Below are positions 33,919-44,475 of a stretch of 64,000 nucleotides of DNA, piece after piece. Numbering within the stretch: position 1 is the first letter of the stretch; each line of letters opens with the position of its first letter. The translations under genes were made by a program, and so were the position numbers. The stretch covers positions 60,730,785-60,794,784 of the forward strand of contig JAYGXS010000004.1 in NCBI GenBank assembly GCA_036362985.1. The letters are read 5' to 3'. The notes under the pieces were generated by a model. That model did no database searches and had not been told where the DNA came from. It worked only from the letters and a program-made list of their open reading frames with translations. The stretch comes from Ligula intestinalis (lineage: Eukaryota > Platyhelminthes > Cestoda > Diphyllobothriidea > Diphyllobothriidae).

Positions 33919-34794
33919 TTCGGCTCCTCTGCTTGCCCTTCCTAACCTCGAGCCTGGGGCTCCCCCTTTCATCCTCGATACTGACGCAAGCAATGTTGCC
34001 ATTGGTGCTGTCCTCTCTCAGGCTGAAAAAGACGGACTAGAACACCCAATATGCTTCGCTAGCAAAGCCCTATCCAGCAGCGAGCGCAATTACTGTGTTT
34101 TCAAACGTGAATTACTGGCGATAATTAACTTCATTCGCCAGTTTAAACACGTCCTCTTAGGCCAACGCTTCACCCTTCGCACCGACCATAAGGCTTTAAC
34201 ATGGCTTCATTCTCTCAAAGATCCAATGAACCAACTTGCCCGGTGGCAAGAGTTCCTTCAGGATTTTGACTATAAATGCGAGTTTCGCCCAGGTCGTCAA
34301 CACGGCAATGCAGACGCACTCTCCCGTCTGACGGGCCACCCATGCCCCAGCGAGGGCGAACACTCCCTCAGCGTAAATGTGGTTAACATTTCTGAACCCG
34401 CTTGCCATACGTGGTCCGAAGCCCAGAAATCCGACCCCGATAACGCTCTCGTTTACCATCACCTTTCTCGTGGCCTCCCCCAGCCGTCGGAACGCCTTAT
34501 GCGAGGCTGTAGCCAACGCGCCCGCCTTCTCCGTAACCACTGGCCCAACCTCCTTGTCACGAATGATATCCTATTCTGGCGCAATCCAGACACACACCAC
34601 TTGCGGGCAGTGGTGCCCGGCTCCCTAATTACACCGACCCTCGAAAGCCTGCACGTGGAGCTGGGACACTGCGGCCAATTCAAAACCGAGTCGGCAGTCC
34701 GTGCCCGTTTCTGGTGGCCACAACTCCGCTCGGATGTCCGCCACTTCTGCCAGTCCTGCCCCACTTATAATAATAATAATAATTTGTATATTTA
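33919..34794 (+). pseudogene. pol part 2: RNase H and integrase zinc domain
   Basis: It continues pol in a shifted frame after a small indel near 33918. RNase H motifs are ILDTDASNVAIGAV, FKRELLAIINF and RTDHKALTWL, then NADALSRL. The integrase HHCC part follows (HVELGHCGQF, RFWWPQL, HFCQSCP). Directly after the second Cys pair, a TAATAATAATAA-type run (34769-34785) and a stop interrupt the link to the catalytic core. Confidence 0.85.
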
Positions 34795-34836
34795 AGGCCT
34801 CCCTTAAATCCCCCCGTCCCCGCTCCGCGTGCCCCA

Positions 34837-35937
34837 ATGAAACCTATGAATACAGGCTTCCCTGGCGAACGCGTCGGACTAGACATCATAGGCCGACTCC
34901 CTATCACCTACCGTGGCTGCGATTATGTCCTGGTCATGGTCGATTACTTTACAAAGTGGGTCGAGGCCGTTCCCCTCCTACATCAAGATGCCTCTACCAT
35001 CGCTAACGCCATTAGCCGAACCTGGATCAGCCGTTGGGGCACCCACTTATCGTTCCACTCCGACTGCGGCCGCAATTTCGAGTCCCAACTCTTCCATGAT
35101 GTCTGCGAGATCCTTGCGGTAAAAAAAACCCATACCACACCCTATCAACCAGAAGGTAACGGTCTTGTCGAGCGGACCAACAAGACAATCAACAATCTCC
35201 TTCTGGCCTTCTGCGAGGAGGATCACCGTCACGATTGGGACCTTTACCTCCCCATCTGCCTCATGGCCTATAGAGCCTCCACCCATTCCTCTACCGGCTT
35301 CACTCCACATTATCTCTGGACCAGTCGCGATCTTCGCTTACCCGTCGATCTATCCTTCCCCCTTCCCGCTCCCACTGACACTACAGTCCACGACTTCGCC
35401 ACACATCTCCGCGAGACCAATTGTGCGGCCCACAACGCCGCCCGCAAAACTTTTGGGGCCGCCGCCACCCGCCAGAAGGAGTACTTTGACCGCCACACAT
35501 CTGGGAATCCATTTCACGTCGGTGACCTGGTGATGCATGCGATTCCCTCCCTTGTATTTCTTCCAAGTTTCATTACCCTTAGCAAGGCCCCTTTACCGTG
35601 CTACAGGTTCTTTCGCCCACCACCTATATACTTCGCGATACTTTACACCCCGAGTCACCCTCGCTCACCGCCCATTTCTCCAAACTCAAACCCTACCGCG
35701 GCCAACCCCCTACCTGCACCTCCGACACACACCATTCCCCCCGATGGGCTGCTCCCTCCCGCTACCATTGACATCTCTGTCCCTTTCCCAACCTGTACCA
35801 CCCTCGACACTCCTCTTGACCACCCCTCCGACACCCTAGGTATCATACCAGATGACCTGTTACCCCCCGTCACAATCCAAGTGGAAGTCCCTTCCCCCAC
35901 TACACCCACCAGCACTGAGGACAGTGCACCACTTTGA
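34837..35937 (+). pseudogene. pol part 3: integrase catalytic core and tail
   Basis: An open frame of 366 codons with its own ATG by chance. The DDE core is complete: GLDIIGRLP (Asp), FHSDCGRNF (Asp) and GLVERTNKT (Glu), with spacing normal for retroviral-type integrases, then AYRASTHSSTGFTP. The C-terminal about 130 residues are Pro/Thr-rich. It is separated from the zinc domain by a frame change and the AT-rich insertion. The TGA stop (35935-35937) overlaps the polypurine tract. Confidence 0.85.
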
Positions 35938-35945
35938 AAGGGGGG
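35936..35945 (+). promoter_or_regulatory. polypurine tract
   Basis: GAAAGGGGGG ends three bases before the 3' LTR. Its place fits plus-strand priming. Confidence 0.75.
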
Positions 35946-35948
35946 TTA

Positions 35949-36366
35949 TGTAACGGGCCAACCCGACCCACTGAGTCTAGGGGTTGTTTGAATGATTTCA
36001 AGGTCGGCCTCTTTTTTCGGTTTTGGTTTCTTTCAGGACCGAGCCATATCGCGCTCTGGATTTGAGGATTGACGTCCTTCAATTCAAGTGCCGGACCGCT
36101 ATCACTTCGCGTAATTCCCTTTTCCTACTGATCCCATTGCTTACATATCGTACCAATAAACCTATCTCCAAATCTGCCCCCTTCTGTTCTCATTCCGTCT
36201 GTGTGTCCCGATGTCAGAAAATAAGAAAGTTCCGTCTGCACTACACACTGAGGTTACTCGACTTTTAGAAGAAATATCTATTCTATCTGCTGAGAGTCGA
36301 CGTCTTCCTTTGTTATCAGTTCATGCAATGGATTCGTCAAGGCCTCAGTTAGTACGAAATACTACA
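35949..36366 (+). repeat. 3' LTR
   Basis: 418 bp matching 31215-31632. It encodes the same about 50 residues as the gag start, and the frame then runs into flanking DNA to a stop at 36432; this is not a gene. Confidence 0.9.
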
Positions 36367-36396
36367 GCATCTATTAGATATCTAGTTGCTACTAGG

Positions 36397-37196
36397 GTAG
36401 TATTTACAGTCCAGGAGACATACCCAGTATAACCTCACAGAACTTTGAATTTTGTAGGCCAAATTTTGTTTTGTGCCCTTTTTAACTTGGAATATCGACT
36501 AAGTTCATCTTCAAAGAAGGCCAAAAATATGCGTAAAACAAAATCCCCTATTGCGCTGCCATCAGGACAGCTGAGATATGAGATCTAATCCAAGTATAAT
36601 TCATCAAATTTGCAGCTCATTTCTAAAACTGTCATCTAGTGGCCTTTTCTTAAGTTGCTGGAAGTCGATCACTGATCACAGGGCCCAAGGATGAGATTCA
36701 GTCGTAGGCTTGAAGCAGCCTCAGTGTTAGCTCACGGCTGCTGACGAATCAGTGCCTCTAGCTGCCGGTAGCGTCCGGCGCTCCTGCTGTCCCTTACTTC
36801 CAGTCGTTGCATGCGGCTTGTGATGTCCTGGAAGTTGCTGCCGACTTTCTGACTAAAGTCCGCCAGGTGACGAAAAATCAGCAGTAAGACCCGATCACTA
36901 TTGCACTGTACAATCCAGCATAGTCGCTATTTATTTACTACTAGGTCAGGAGCGCTTCAGTAAGATAGGGTTCTCATTATTTACCAAATTCCATGGCTGA
37001 GAAGACGTCATTGCATGATCGTCAATGAATTGTGTAATGGATTCGTCAGGCTGGAGCTTTCTATCATTAAGTTGTTTAAGCGCGTCACGTAAAGAGAATG
37101 TGTGTCCAAATAGGTTGCATAACCGGCAGCAAAGTTTGTCGAAAGAAAAATCGTCATTAAAACTGGCCTCAAAGGCCTTTTCCAATAAGGAAAAGG
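36397..37196. repeat. segmental duplication, copy 2
   Basis: Continuous match to 24621-25120 plus 27119-27404. It lies 1.1 kb upstream of the peptidase start codon and 30 bp after the 3' LTR. The junction inside it (36897-36898) shows a 2.0-kb difference between copies. Confidence 0.85.
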
Positions 37197-37224
37197 CCAA
37201 CACCAAGAAGACGAACAGCACCAC
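36946..37224 (-). CDS. duplicated ORF of unknown function, copy 2
   Basis: A 92-codon minus-strand frame sharing its last about 80 codons with 27168-27443 (DALKQLNDRKLQPDESITQF here). Both copies end at the same stop. The first about 12 codons come from unrelated DNA. A Gag-derived origin is possible. No promoter, no partner and no splice context seen. Confidence 0.25.
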   Translation of the reverse strand: MVLFVFLVLAFSLLEKAFEASFNDDFSFDKLCCRLCNLFGHTFSLRDALKQLNDRKLQPDESITQFIDDHAMTSSQPWNLVNNENPILLKRS

Positions 37225-37540
37225 TTTTTAATCTGGGGCTGTATGACTAAGCAGGGAGCGTCCTAAAAACGAGTGATTCAAGTGATTTTAGTTTATTCTA
37301 TATTATGGTAGCAAGTCATCCATCCCACCCTTTTTTCTATGTGCCTGTCTTACATTTGCAATATACTTCCATATCTCTGTTAAATTTGCCGTGTTGGACT
37401 CAGTTAGTAATTGTACCAGAAAATGACTACCATGGTCGAACAAGTTAATGAGATTCCCCGGCTGATTTCGCAGCCGTCGAACAAGGACCGTGTTTGAACC
37501 TGCAGGACTCGTCTTCCACTGAAAGGAGGAAACGACACGA

Positions 37541-38068
37541 GCGTTACAGTGGTGGCAGCCAACGAAACGTGCCTACAGCACCTTAATTTAGGTTCATCGA
37601 GCGCTCCCGTGAACATTCCCCATTTCAGCGAGACCGAACCTTTTTCCGTGTGGCTGGAAAGAGCCCAATGCTACTTGGAAAGAACGTAATCTGCTCAGTC
37701 GTAACTACTACGTTCGGATAAGGCCATTCAGAGCGGTTTAAGTGACGATTCACCTTTCGAGAAATGTGCTACCTTTTAACTAACCCAGTTGGACACATTC
37801 TACTTGCGTGGCGCGCTTAAACAGCTTAATGATAGGAAACCACCTTGAGCAATCCAGTACACAAGTAGTTTATGAGCTTGCGCGGCTCACCAGCGTCGCC
37901 TTCCAAAACATTGACGGTGCGAACAGTGACAACCTTATCTTACACTATCTCACTGAAACACCTCCTTATGCAGAACTCTACTGCTCTTTAGTGTTTCAAA
38001 AATCCGGTGTATTCCTCCAACACTATCCCAATGGCTTAGGGCAATCCATCCACGTGTTAGCGCCCTAA
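37541..38068 (+). pseudogene. weak gag-like remnant upstream of the peptidase gene
   Basis: One plus-strand frame reads VNIPHFSETEPFSVWLERAQ and then, in another frame, YELARLTSVAFQNIDGANSD and LILHYLTETPP. The pattern (Pro-x-Phe, a WL-x-x-A helix, later a DxLILHYL helix) resembles Gag capsid regions of gypsy elements. Stops near 37690 and 37750 break it. It is not a host gene. Confidence 0.35.
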
Positions 38069-38327
38069 CTACCCTCAAAATCGATCCGAAGGCCCACGTC
38101 CATTTCGTCGGTACCAAAACTGATCCCTTCCACAGACCCGGCTGTGACAAGTTGGATGCATTTTTCCAATGCGTTTCCCTTTGTCATGGGTTGCTTTCAT
38201 CTTTACCTCATATCCATATAACATATGCCTAAATGTCCATTTTCCCCTCAGTTATTGATGCATGCGAATGAGGAATCTGCTCGACATAGGCCACTGATAT
38301 CCAGCTGAATACATCCTTCATTTCACC

Positions 38328-38534
38328 ATGCGAATTGTTGTCTCAGGTTTCGGGCCATTTGGCTCCATCGAAATAAATAGCAGTACGCTGGCTGTACAGA
38401 GCTTGAAAAAATTGTGGGATAGTCTACTCGACTCTTCCAAAGACGTGCCGGAACTTATTATTTTTCCCAACGTGGAGGTCTCTTATAATGCTGTCCAGAA
38501 TCTCATGCCAGTCATTTGGAGTGGAGAGCCTCCT
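38328..38534 (+). CDS. PGPEP1: pyroglutamyl-peptidase I, exon 1
   Basis: 69 codons from ATG (context TTTCACCATGCG) to a GTAAGC donor at 38535. The start MRIVVSGFGPFG is the N-terminal signature of family C15 pyroglutamyl peptidase I, followed by NSSTLAVQSLKKL and VEVSYNAVQNLMPVIW, as in the animal enzyme. This cytosolic cysteine peptidase removes N-terminal pyroglutamate from peptides. The exon ends in phase 0, matching exon 2. About 30 bp upstream and the first 12 codons recur at 27405-27475. The 1.1 kb upstream is made of repeats, so the promoter is not obvious. Confidence 0.9.
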
Positions 38535-40401
38535 GTAAGCTTTTAAGTTCTCTTGTTCTTGTCTCATATCCGTCGCTTTCTGTGGGCAGTTAAAAGTTTA
38601 CTTTTCAGTCTAGCACTTCATTTTGCTAAGATTCTCCGATAAACTAGTTACATTTTTGAAATTTCGAGTCTCCGTCAAGAGCGAGTGGGTCAGATGAATT
38701 TTCTTTGGCTTTATTTTTGGAACTTCGAGTTGTTGTATAATAAGCTGTAAATTAGCACAATTCCAACCGTTTAATACTATAATACTAAGTAGAATAACTC
38801 AGTATGGGGCAGGTGATCTGTAAAAAGTGAAACGAGATCTTCGAGCATTGGCGTGGGCCTCTCATGATGGAAATAATCAGAATGTTTCTTACCTCCTGAA
38901 AGCAAACTGTCTTGTTATTTTTTTTAACATTAGCGCGCCCAATGTGGGCATACTAGGGCCTGCACTGAAGTAAGTCAGCTTCCCCAACGAGAGGTTTGGA
39001 TTTAAACTGTCAGCAATCTTCCTGAAGCAGAATCCGAGCTCAAGGGAGTGTGGTTCCAGTTGTCGACATTCGAATGTATACAAACAATCATTCATATGGT
39101 GTCGCATTAGAAGAAGGGACTGTGGGTGTGGATAAGTAAATTCCGAGATTGTGTCCGTCTCCGTTTTCTCAGTAACACAGTTCTTCGATTACTATATCTC
39201 TCCGAACCTGTGTCCAAGCTGGTTCTGAATGGTCGAAAATATGCGAGACCCAGGTAACTAAAAAGAAGAAGGCAAAACGTTCTCTGGGACCAGTGGTTTA
39301 TTTTCCGATGTTTCGAACCCTTCCGCGAGCTCATTGTCAAGGAATGAAAAAATGTACAGCTCACTTTGTATTTAACTCAGTTCTATCGTAAGTGTCCTCT
39401 GCCCTCGATCTACTCGCGAAACGCGAGGTAGGCATAAGGAAGATAAATATGCCTGTTAATTGAATCCGCGCGTGAATGCCATGCTTTCTGCAGCAGGTTT
39501 GAAGTTTGGTTGTCTGACTAACCCAGTATTCGCACGCGTTCGAATTCGAAGCCGTGTCCTGGCGTGGATGCGTGGGCGGCTACCAGGGAAAGCTTGTCCT
39601 TCCGTTGCAAGGCCAGTTCCTACTGGTGCATTCTTGTGAGAACCCGTTCGCCTGTTTCACTAACATAATTGGCTTGTCCTCAAAGACAGACGATGCGGTA
39701 AAGGACACCGGTTCTACTTCTCTGATTCTGCTAATTTTACTTCGCTGATGACCATTTGGAAAAGCTAACAGATTTGTTAGGCTTAACTCGGAGAAAATGC
39801 ATCGCCCGAGTTTATACGGTATAATGATCTTCAACAGTATATCAAGCGATTCTAGTACATCAACCGCACTTTCCTCTGAATTTGTAGACCACTGTTAGAT
39901 AAACCTGTTGTGACACTAGTCTTTAAAATTTCAAACAAGCCTAAAAGTCAAGGACGTTTGCATGATTATTTATTCAGCGTACTGAAATTTTTGTCACTAC
40001 AATAAGGTAGTGTTTGCACGCAGGTTGCGACTGATAACGAGGTGTATCGTCGAGCGAAATGAATACAACGGCACAAGTTGTGGAGACCGCTTCAGCACCT
40101 TCTGCGTTATGGTTATCATATCAAGATCCCGATTTATTTTCTGCGTTCCATGTAACTCTCATAAAACAAGATTTACTCAGGCTGTGCTATCGTGTCGGCG
40201 AAAATTCGGTTTTTCGAATGCTTTAACCTGACAACAGGTTATGTACGTGAGAGGTTGTTACCTGAAAGATTGTCACACAGAGGACCGACTCAGTAATGCA
40301 ACATTATAAGGAGCAGCCTTGTATAAAAAACGTGATTTAACTACTAGTCTAGCTGAAATAATTTCTGACCAATATTTTCAAACCAGAGATGATACCCATG
40401 T

Positions 40402-40587
40402 ATTCAGGAAATCAAGTTAGGCGAACAAATTTTTCGATTAATTCGTCGGCAGGCAAATACAATAATATGAAGGGAGGGTAGAGTTAGCACAAGTTTAAGC
40501 AGCCAATCAGCGGTAATTTATATTATTGTATTTGCCTGATGATGAATTAATCGAAAATTTTCGTTCGCCTTACTTGACTTCCTGAAT
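40402..40587. repeat. palindromic MITE-like element in peptidase intron 1
   Basis: 186 bp with arms of about 67 bp (40402-40468 and 40520-40587) that are complementary with few mismatches, around a 51-bp centre. The ends read ATTCAGGAA and TTCCTGAAT in complement. No ORF. The right arm carries a hammerhead-like core. It may be a short relative of Penelope-associated inverted repeats rather than a DNA transposon. Confidence 0.75.
40536..40556 (+). ncRNA. hammerhead-like core in the palindromic element
   Basis: CTGATGA at 40536-40542, a weak hairpin (TGAATTAATC), then GAAA at 40553-40556 and TTTTC. The complementary left arm has CCTGCCGACGA in place of CCTGATGATGA, so only one arm keeps the core. 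Stem I pairing is poor. Activity doubtful. Confidence 0.3.
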
Positions 40588-41393
40588 GTTTGAACCACTT
40601 AGTCGTCTTTTTGAAGTTGCCTGAGCTATCCTCGCGTTATTGTCCCTGCGAGCGTGGACTGTGTCAACAAAAGTTTTGTTTACGCTTCTATCTGTGTCCT
40701 GTTCTCTATGCCAGTTAAGCAATTTACATCCTCATCTAATCGCATCTGAATTGCCCAAATTAATCAAGTTTGGTCATAAATCTGTATTTATTAAACAGTG
40801 TAACATACCATCTTTTTATGGGTCGGGTGTACGACCCGAAGACCTATTTGCCCTCGGATTCCTAAGTTTTCTGATCCCAAGCAAGAAGTATATCGCGTAT
40901 AACTCGCGGTTTTCATTCACGGTCTAACTATCCAGCATGAAGACTTGTCACACGTAATTGCGTTTGGTTCTGATGTACAAGTTAACCGAAGTAAAAAAAA
41001 TATTTTGGCCTATTTAACTTGACACACTTCATCAAGCGGATAGTTTTGCTAATTGTTTGAATTTCCTTCGGGTAAACATTCGCTGAATTTAAAGTGTTAA
41101 CTGGCCTGAATGCAGTTCCTAAAAGTCACTTTTTCACCTCGGCCAGGGTAGTGGCTGTTCTTTTCAACGTTAAAAGTATTGGTTTGTGGAGTTACTAATG
41201 TGGGTTAGTGAAGACTACCTACAAAATAATGTATAAGTCGTATTGACTGGAGTATATAAATTTTAAAATACGCATTTCTTTACCCCGTTGGTAATCAATA
41301 TGTTTCTTGGGGTTCACACAGTCGATGTTGTCACCTCACGGAGTTCCATTGTATTAAAGGGCAGTTGTTAAATGCGCTTTTTGTTTTTGCTAG

Positions 41394-41638
41394 GACCTAG
41401 TGATACACTGTGGTGTAGACAGTGGCTCCAAATCTATTGCACTCGAGACCGGAGCTTTTGATGGACCGTTTTGTGACCCCGATGTACTTGGACAGTTCTG
41501 TTCGAATACTTCCTGCGGGTGCTTTACAACTACAACCCTGCCCCTGGCCAACGCCTGCACGATGCTCAACGCAGCCGGCCACAAGTGCGTCCTGTCAGCC
41601 GATCCAGGCACCTTCCTTTGTGACTATATCTACCACAT
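41394..41638 (+). CDS. PGPEP1: pyroglutamyl-peptidase I, exon 2
   Basis: The acceptor is TTTTTGCTAG before 41394. The exon reads DLVIHCGVDSGSKSIALET, matching the LVVHVGVSG...VTLE block with the catalytic Glu. After a Cys-rich middle comes GTFLCDYIYHM, with the catalytic Cys in LCDY. It ends AT at 41638 before a GTATGT donor (phase 2). The first base of exon 3, G, completes a Met codon. Length agrees with the human protein, although the segment between the Glu and the Cys is more diverged and Cys/Thr-rich than usual. Confidence 0.9.
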
Positions 41639-42431
41639 GTATGTGTAACAGTCGCCCTGATATATATTTTACTTTTTTATCCTGTTGTAACGGTGACTTC
41701 TGTGTTTTTAACAGTCTAATTATGCCCTGTTGAATCCCCAAGGAGTTACACGATGGGAAGGACATAAAACTGTAAGCCACCGGGGGGAGAGTTTATCGTG
41801 TTCAAAACCCGGAGTTGCTGTCTCGGGTGGCAGTTGTCACTGGCTGATCTCCAGCGCGCTGGCGTGTCCCGCCTCGAAATGAAGCCCGACAATGAGAAGA
41901 ACTGGCAATGTTCTTGCAGTCAGCGTGCAACTCACTGTCTTAGATGTGAAACATAAGTGATACTTGGGGAACTGTAACTAGTTGGGCACGCGCGGGGACT
42001 CGCCTGCGTCTGTGTCTTGTCCAGAGGTCTAATGTCATCGCCCACGCTATCACCATCACCACGCGATCACCACGCACGGTCACCATCCAAGGCATATGAC
42101 CTCGGAGGCAGTCCACGTTGACAAAAGTATCATTGTGGCAGACGGCCACCGTCACCACGCCTCAGGAGAGCCTGCCAGGTTATGCTGGCATTCAGTTAGG
42201 CCAGACTGCTAACATATCCAACCCTGAATTGTTTTAAATGAAGCAGGAACACAGAATGACCGAAAAATCTCAGTAGATCTTATCTAAAACACCAGAAATT
42301 ATAGAACAGGTTGTCTGATTTCACACTTGGCCGCCCTGAGTACCACATCTCGGTAGCGAACTAACGTGGGACCGCTAAGGCTCGCGGAAACCGCGCCCTG
42401 GTTTGTGCGGAAATTGAAGATGACAGAAATC

Positions 42432-42500
42432 CACCCTATTGAAAATTTGTAAGTAAGTGATTATTATACATGTTAATTCTCCGACGACCGCTATACAGTA
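42432..42500. repeat. half copy of the 58.2-kb MITE
   Basis: ACCCTATTGAAAATTTGTAA and the following bases match the right arm and flank of the palindromic element at 58171-58300. It lies in the second intron of the peptidase gene. Confidence 0.6.
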
Positions 42501-43164
42501 CTTTGCCAACCTCTCAATAAAAGGTTATTTAGTTCCCAAATCTATTGAGTCTTTGAAAGTCTACTTATATTCTCGAATTTGTAAAAGCTAGGGCGGGGTT
42601 ACGACTAATGTGGGCTTTGTAAATTCAACTGCTCGACCACTGCTCACCCACTTGGTCCGCAGCATCCAAATATTTTTGGGTCGGAGGGGGGGGGGGTCCG
42701 CATTCCACTACTCGCTGCACTCAGTGGTCACGAATTCCGCTACGTAACCGGCTGATGGGGCTCCACCCGCCTGGTGTCTGTCTACAGGTGGCATGCTGCC
42801 TAATTTAAGCAGCCATGCTTTAAACTATCCGATCTTCCTGATAAAGTTGGCATCAAAAGAAGATTCATGCGTTAGATCAAGAATTTTATTTGTCGTATGT
42901 TTCGTATTCTCACTCCAACCCCTCGCCATCAGTCCGTCGCCTCTTTTTCATCCCAATTCATTACTATTCGGTTAGGTATATGGTGATACAACTATGCTTT
43001 TTCAAAAATCAACTTTTTAGTTTCCAGCAACAGCTACCCACTGATTGAATCAAATTCAATAACTTGAACGAATGGCCTAGAAGAGTCCAGAATAGATATC
43101 GAAACCGGTGAGCAACTTGCTGGATCACGACCAATATGAGAACCTGTCTTCCTGTACTTCCTAG

Positions 43165-43372
43165 GTCTCTCCGTCACGGACCAGACCGGACAGTATTTGT
43201 CCACGTCCCAAATGTTTCCAGTGATCTGGAGGTTGACAACCTTGGCGAGGCTCTCCTGCTCCTCATCATCTTCCTGTCCAAGCTGATGAAGCTCAAGACT
43301 TGTGCAGCGCTTTCAAATTTCTTCGACCATAAATATCAACTATCTTCCTCTGTGGTTGACTCAACGAACTAG
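43165..43372 (+). CDS. PGPEP1: pyroglutamyl-peptidase I, exon 3
   Basis: After a CTTCCTAG acceptor the frame reads SLRHGPDRTVFVHVPNVSSD, which carries the catalytic His (RHG) and the FVHVP strand, then DNLGEALLLLI, the C-terminal helix of the fold. TAG at 43370-43372. The joined product is 219 residues, against about 209 in human. The three junctions are all phase-compatible, which supports a working gene. The last about 25 residues do not match. No AATAAA was seen in the next 150 bp. The gene converges on RPB6, whose stop is 784 bp away. Confidence 0.9.
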
Positions 43373-44128
43373 ACCACAACGTCAGCGCACATCCCTCGTT
43401 CCTTTCAGTATTTTAACTTTTGGCGCAATGATAGACGCTACTCCCAGTCTATTTGGACTTTAGTATCTTTGAAGTATCCAAACAATTGTCTTTCTATATA
43501 CTTTACTGCTCACAGCCACTGTTACGGTCATGCGTGCTGTGCACCTCTGATTGGTCAGAGAGCAACCAACTTTCGTGTCCAAGTGTCTTCAGCGATTCAT
43601 AAGGTACCTGATCAGGGCCGAAAAGTACGAAAAGGTTACCACGTCCAGCTAGAAAATGATTGGGCGGCCCAAGATAGGCGAAGTCTTAAAACTCGGCTTA
43701 TCAATATGTGAACTAGGGAATCTTCCCATGTCCCGCGTAATTGGATAAAAGAACAAAAAGGCCGAAGCAGTTGCCTTCGCAGCGTGAGGTAAGTAGGTGT
43801 CTTACGGTTGGGGGCGTCTTTACTGTGTCCCTCGGTGAACGCGACGAACTGACTAAGTAGTCTACCCCTTCCAAAAAAGAAAGACTGGCGAAATTGTGAG
43901 ACCGAAGGGTTGCAGGGCCTCGGCCATCGATTTATATGGGGTAGACACTGTCCGTTTCCTTGATCTTTGACACGCACCGACGAACAATATTTTCGATAGT
44001 ATACTGGATCTCGATAAAGAGAAACAGTGAAAATTGTTTACTTTCTGAAGGCAATCAGTTCTCCGACCGGTCATGAGAGTAACGACAGCGTGACTCGTAG
44101 TTACAAGGATGGGTTGCAAAATACGTTA

Positions 44129-44134
44129 TTTATT
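44129..44134 (-). terminator. AATAAA polyadenylation signal of RPB6
   Basis: AATAAA on the minus strand, 22-27 bases after the RPB6 stop. The short distance is plausible for a compact 3' UTR. The next few bases are not clearly GT-rich. Confidence 0.5.
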
Positions 44135-44155
44135 AGAAAAGGAAGCGAAGGGAAT

Positions 44156-44475
44156 CTATTCAACCAAAATCAGCTCGTCCAGGTTCCAGTCTTCGAAACT
44201 GCCATCGGGCAAGTAACGACGAATGATTATCGGAATCTTGTTTGCGCGCAGTTCTTTTTCCGCAATTTTTAATGGGTCCCGCTCACCACTGAGTTCAACC
44301 ATCACCGGAGCTGACATGGAGAGTTGAAGGGCTCTAGCGCCCAAAACCCGAGCGCGCTCATACTTGGTTAAGTAGGGAGTTGTAATGCGTTTGCTCTTCT
44401 CGACCGGTCCCGCGGGTAGAGGAACGCCTTGCTGGAGTCGACCAGGTTCACCAGATGTGATGTACGTCACGTTCT
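44156..44475 (-). CDS. POLR2F: RNA polymerase subunit RPB6 (RPABC2), exon 2
   Basis: The acceptor is CTTTTCAG before 44475. After a short variable part the frame reads [64 protein letters not shown] and ELILVE, with TAA at 44156. This is the highly conserved core of the subunit shared by RNA polymerases I, II and III, where it supports clamp assembly. The exon opens with AG, completing the codon begun by G at the end of exon 1. The joined protein is 136 residues, against 127 in human, and every invariant part of the core is present. Confidence 0.95.

Larger units (their letters stand above)
31215..36366 (+). mobile_element. Ty3/gypsy LTR retrotransposon, CsRn1/Boudicca-like, near-complete
   Basis: Two 418-bp LTRs (31215-31632 and 35949-36366) begin TGTAAC and end ACTACA. 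They flank a primer-binding site, gag, protease, RT, RNase H, integrase and a polypurine tract. By eye the LTRs differ at about eight positions plus two one-base indels, roughly 2 percent, so insertion was recent. Flanks read GCAT on both sides if the first T is counted as target DNA, a possible 4-bp target duplication. The element cannot be autonomous: pol is frameshifted and interrupted. Confidence 0.9.

Noticed and set aside
34837..35915. Several antisense frames over the integrase and Pro-rich tail
   Set aside because: They are shadows of the GC-rich coding strand.
36211..36432. 73-codon frame at the 3' LTR
   Set aside because: It is the LTR copy of the gag start running into flanking DNA.
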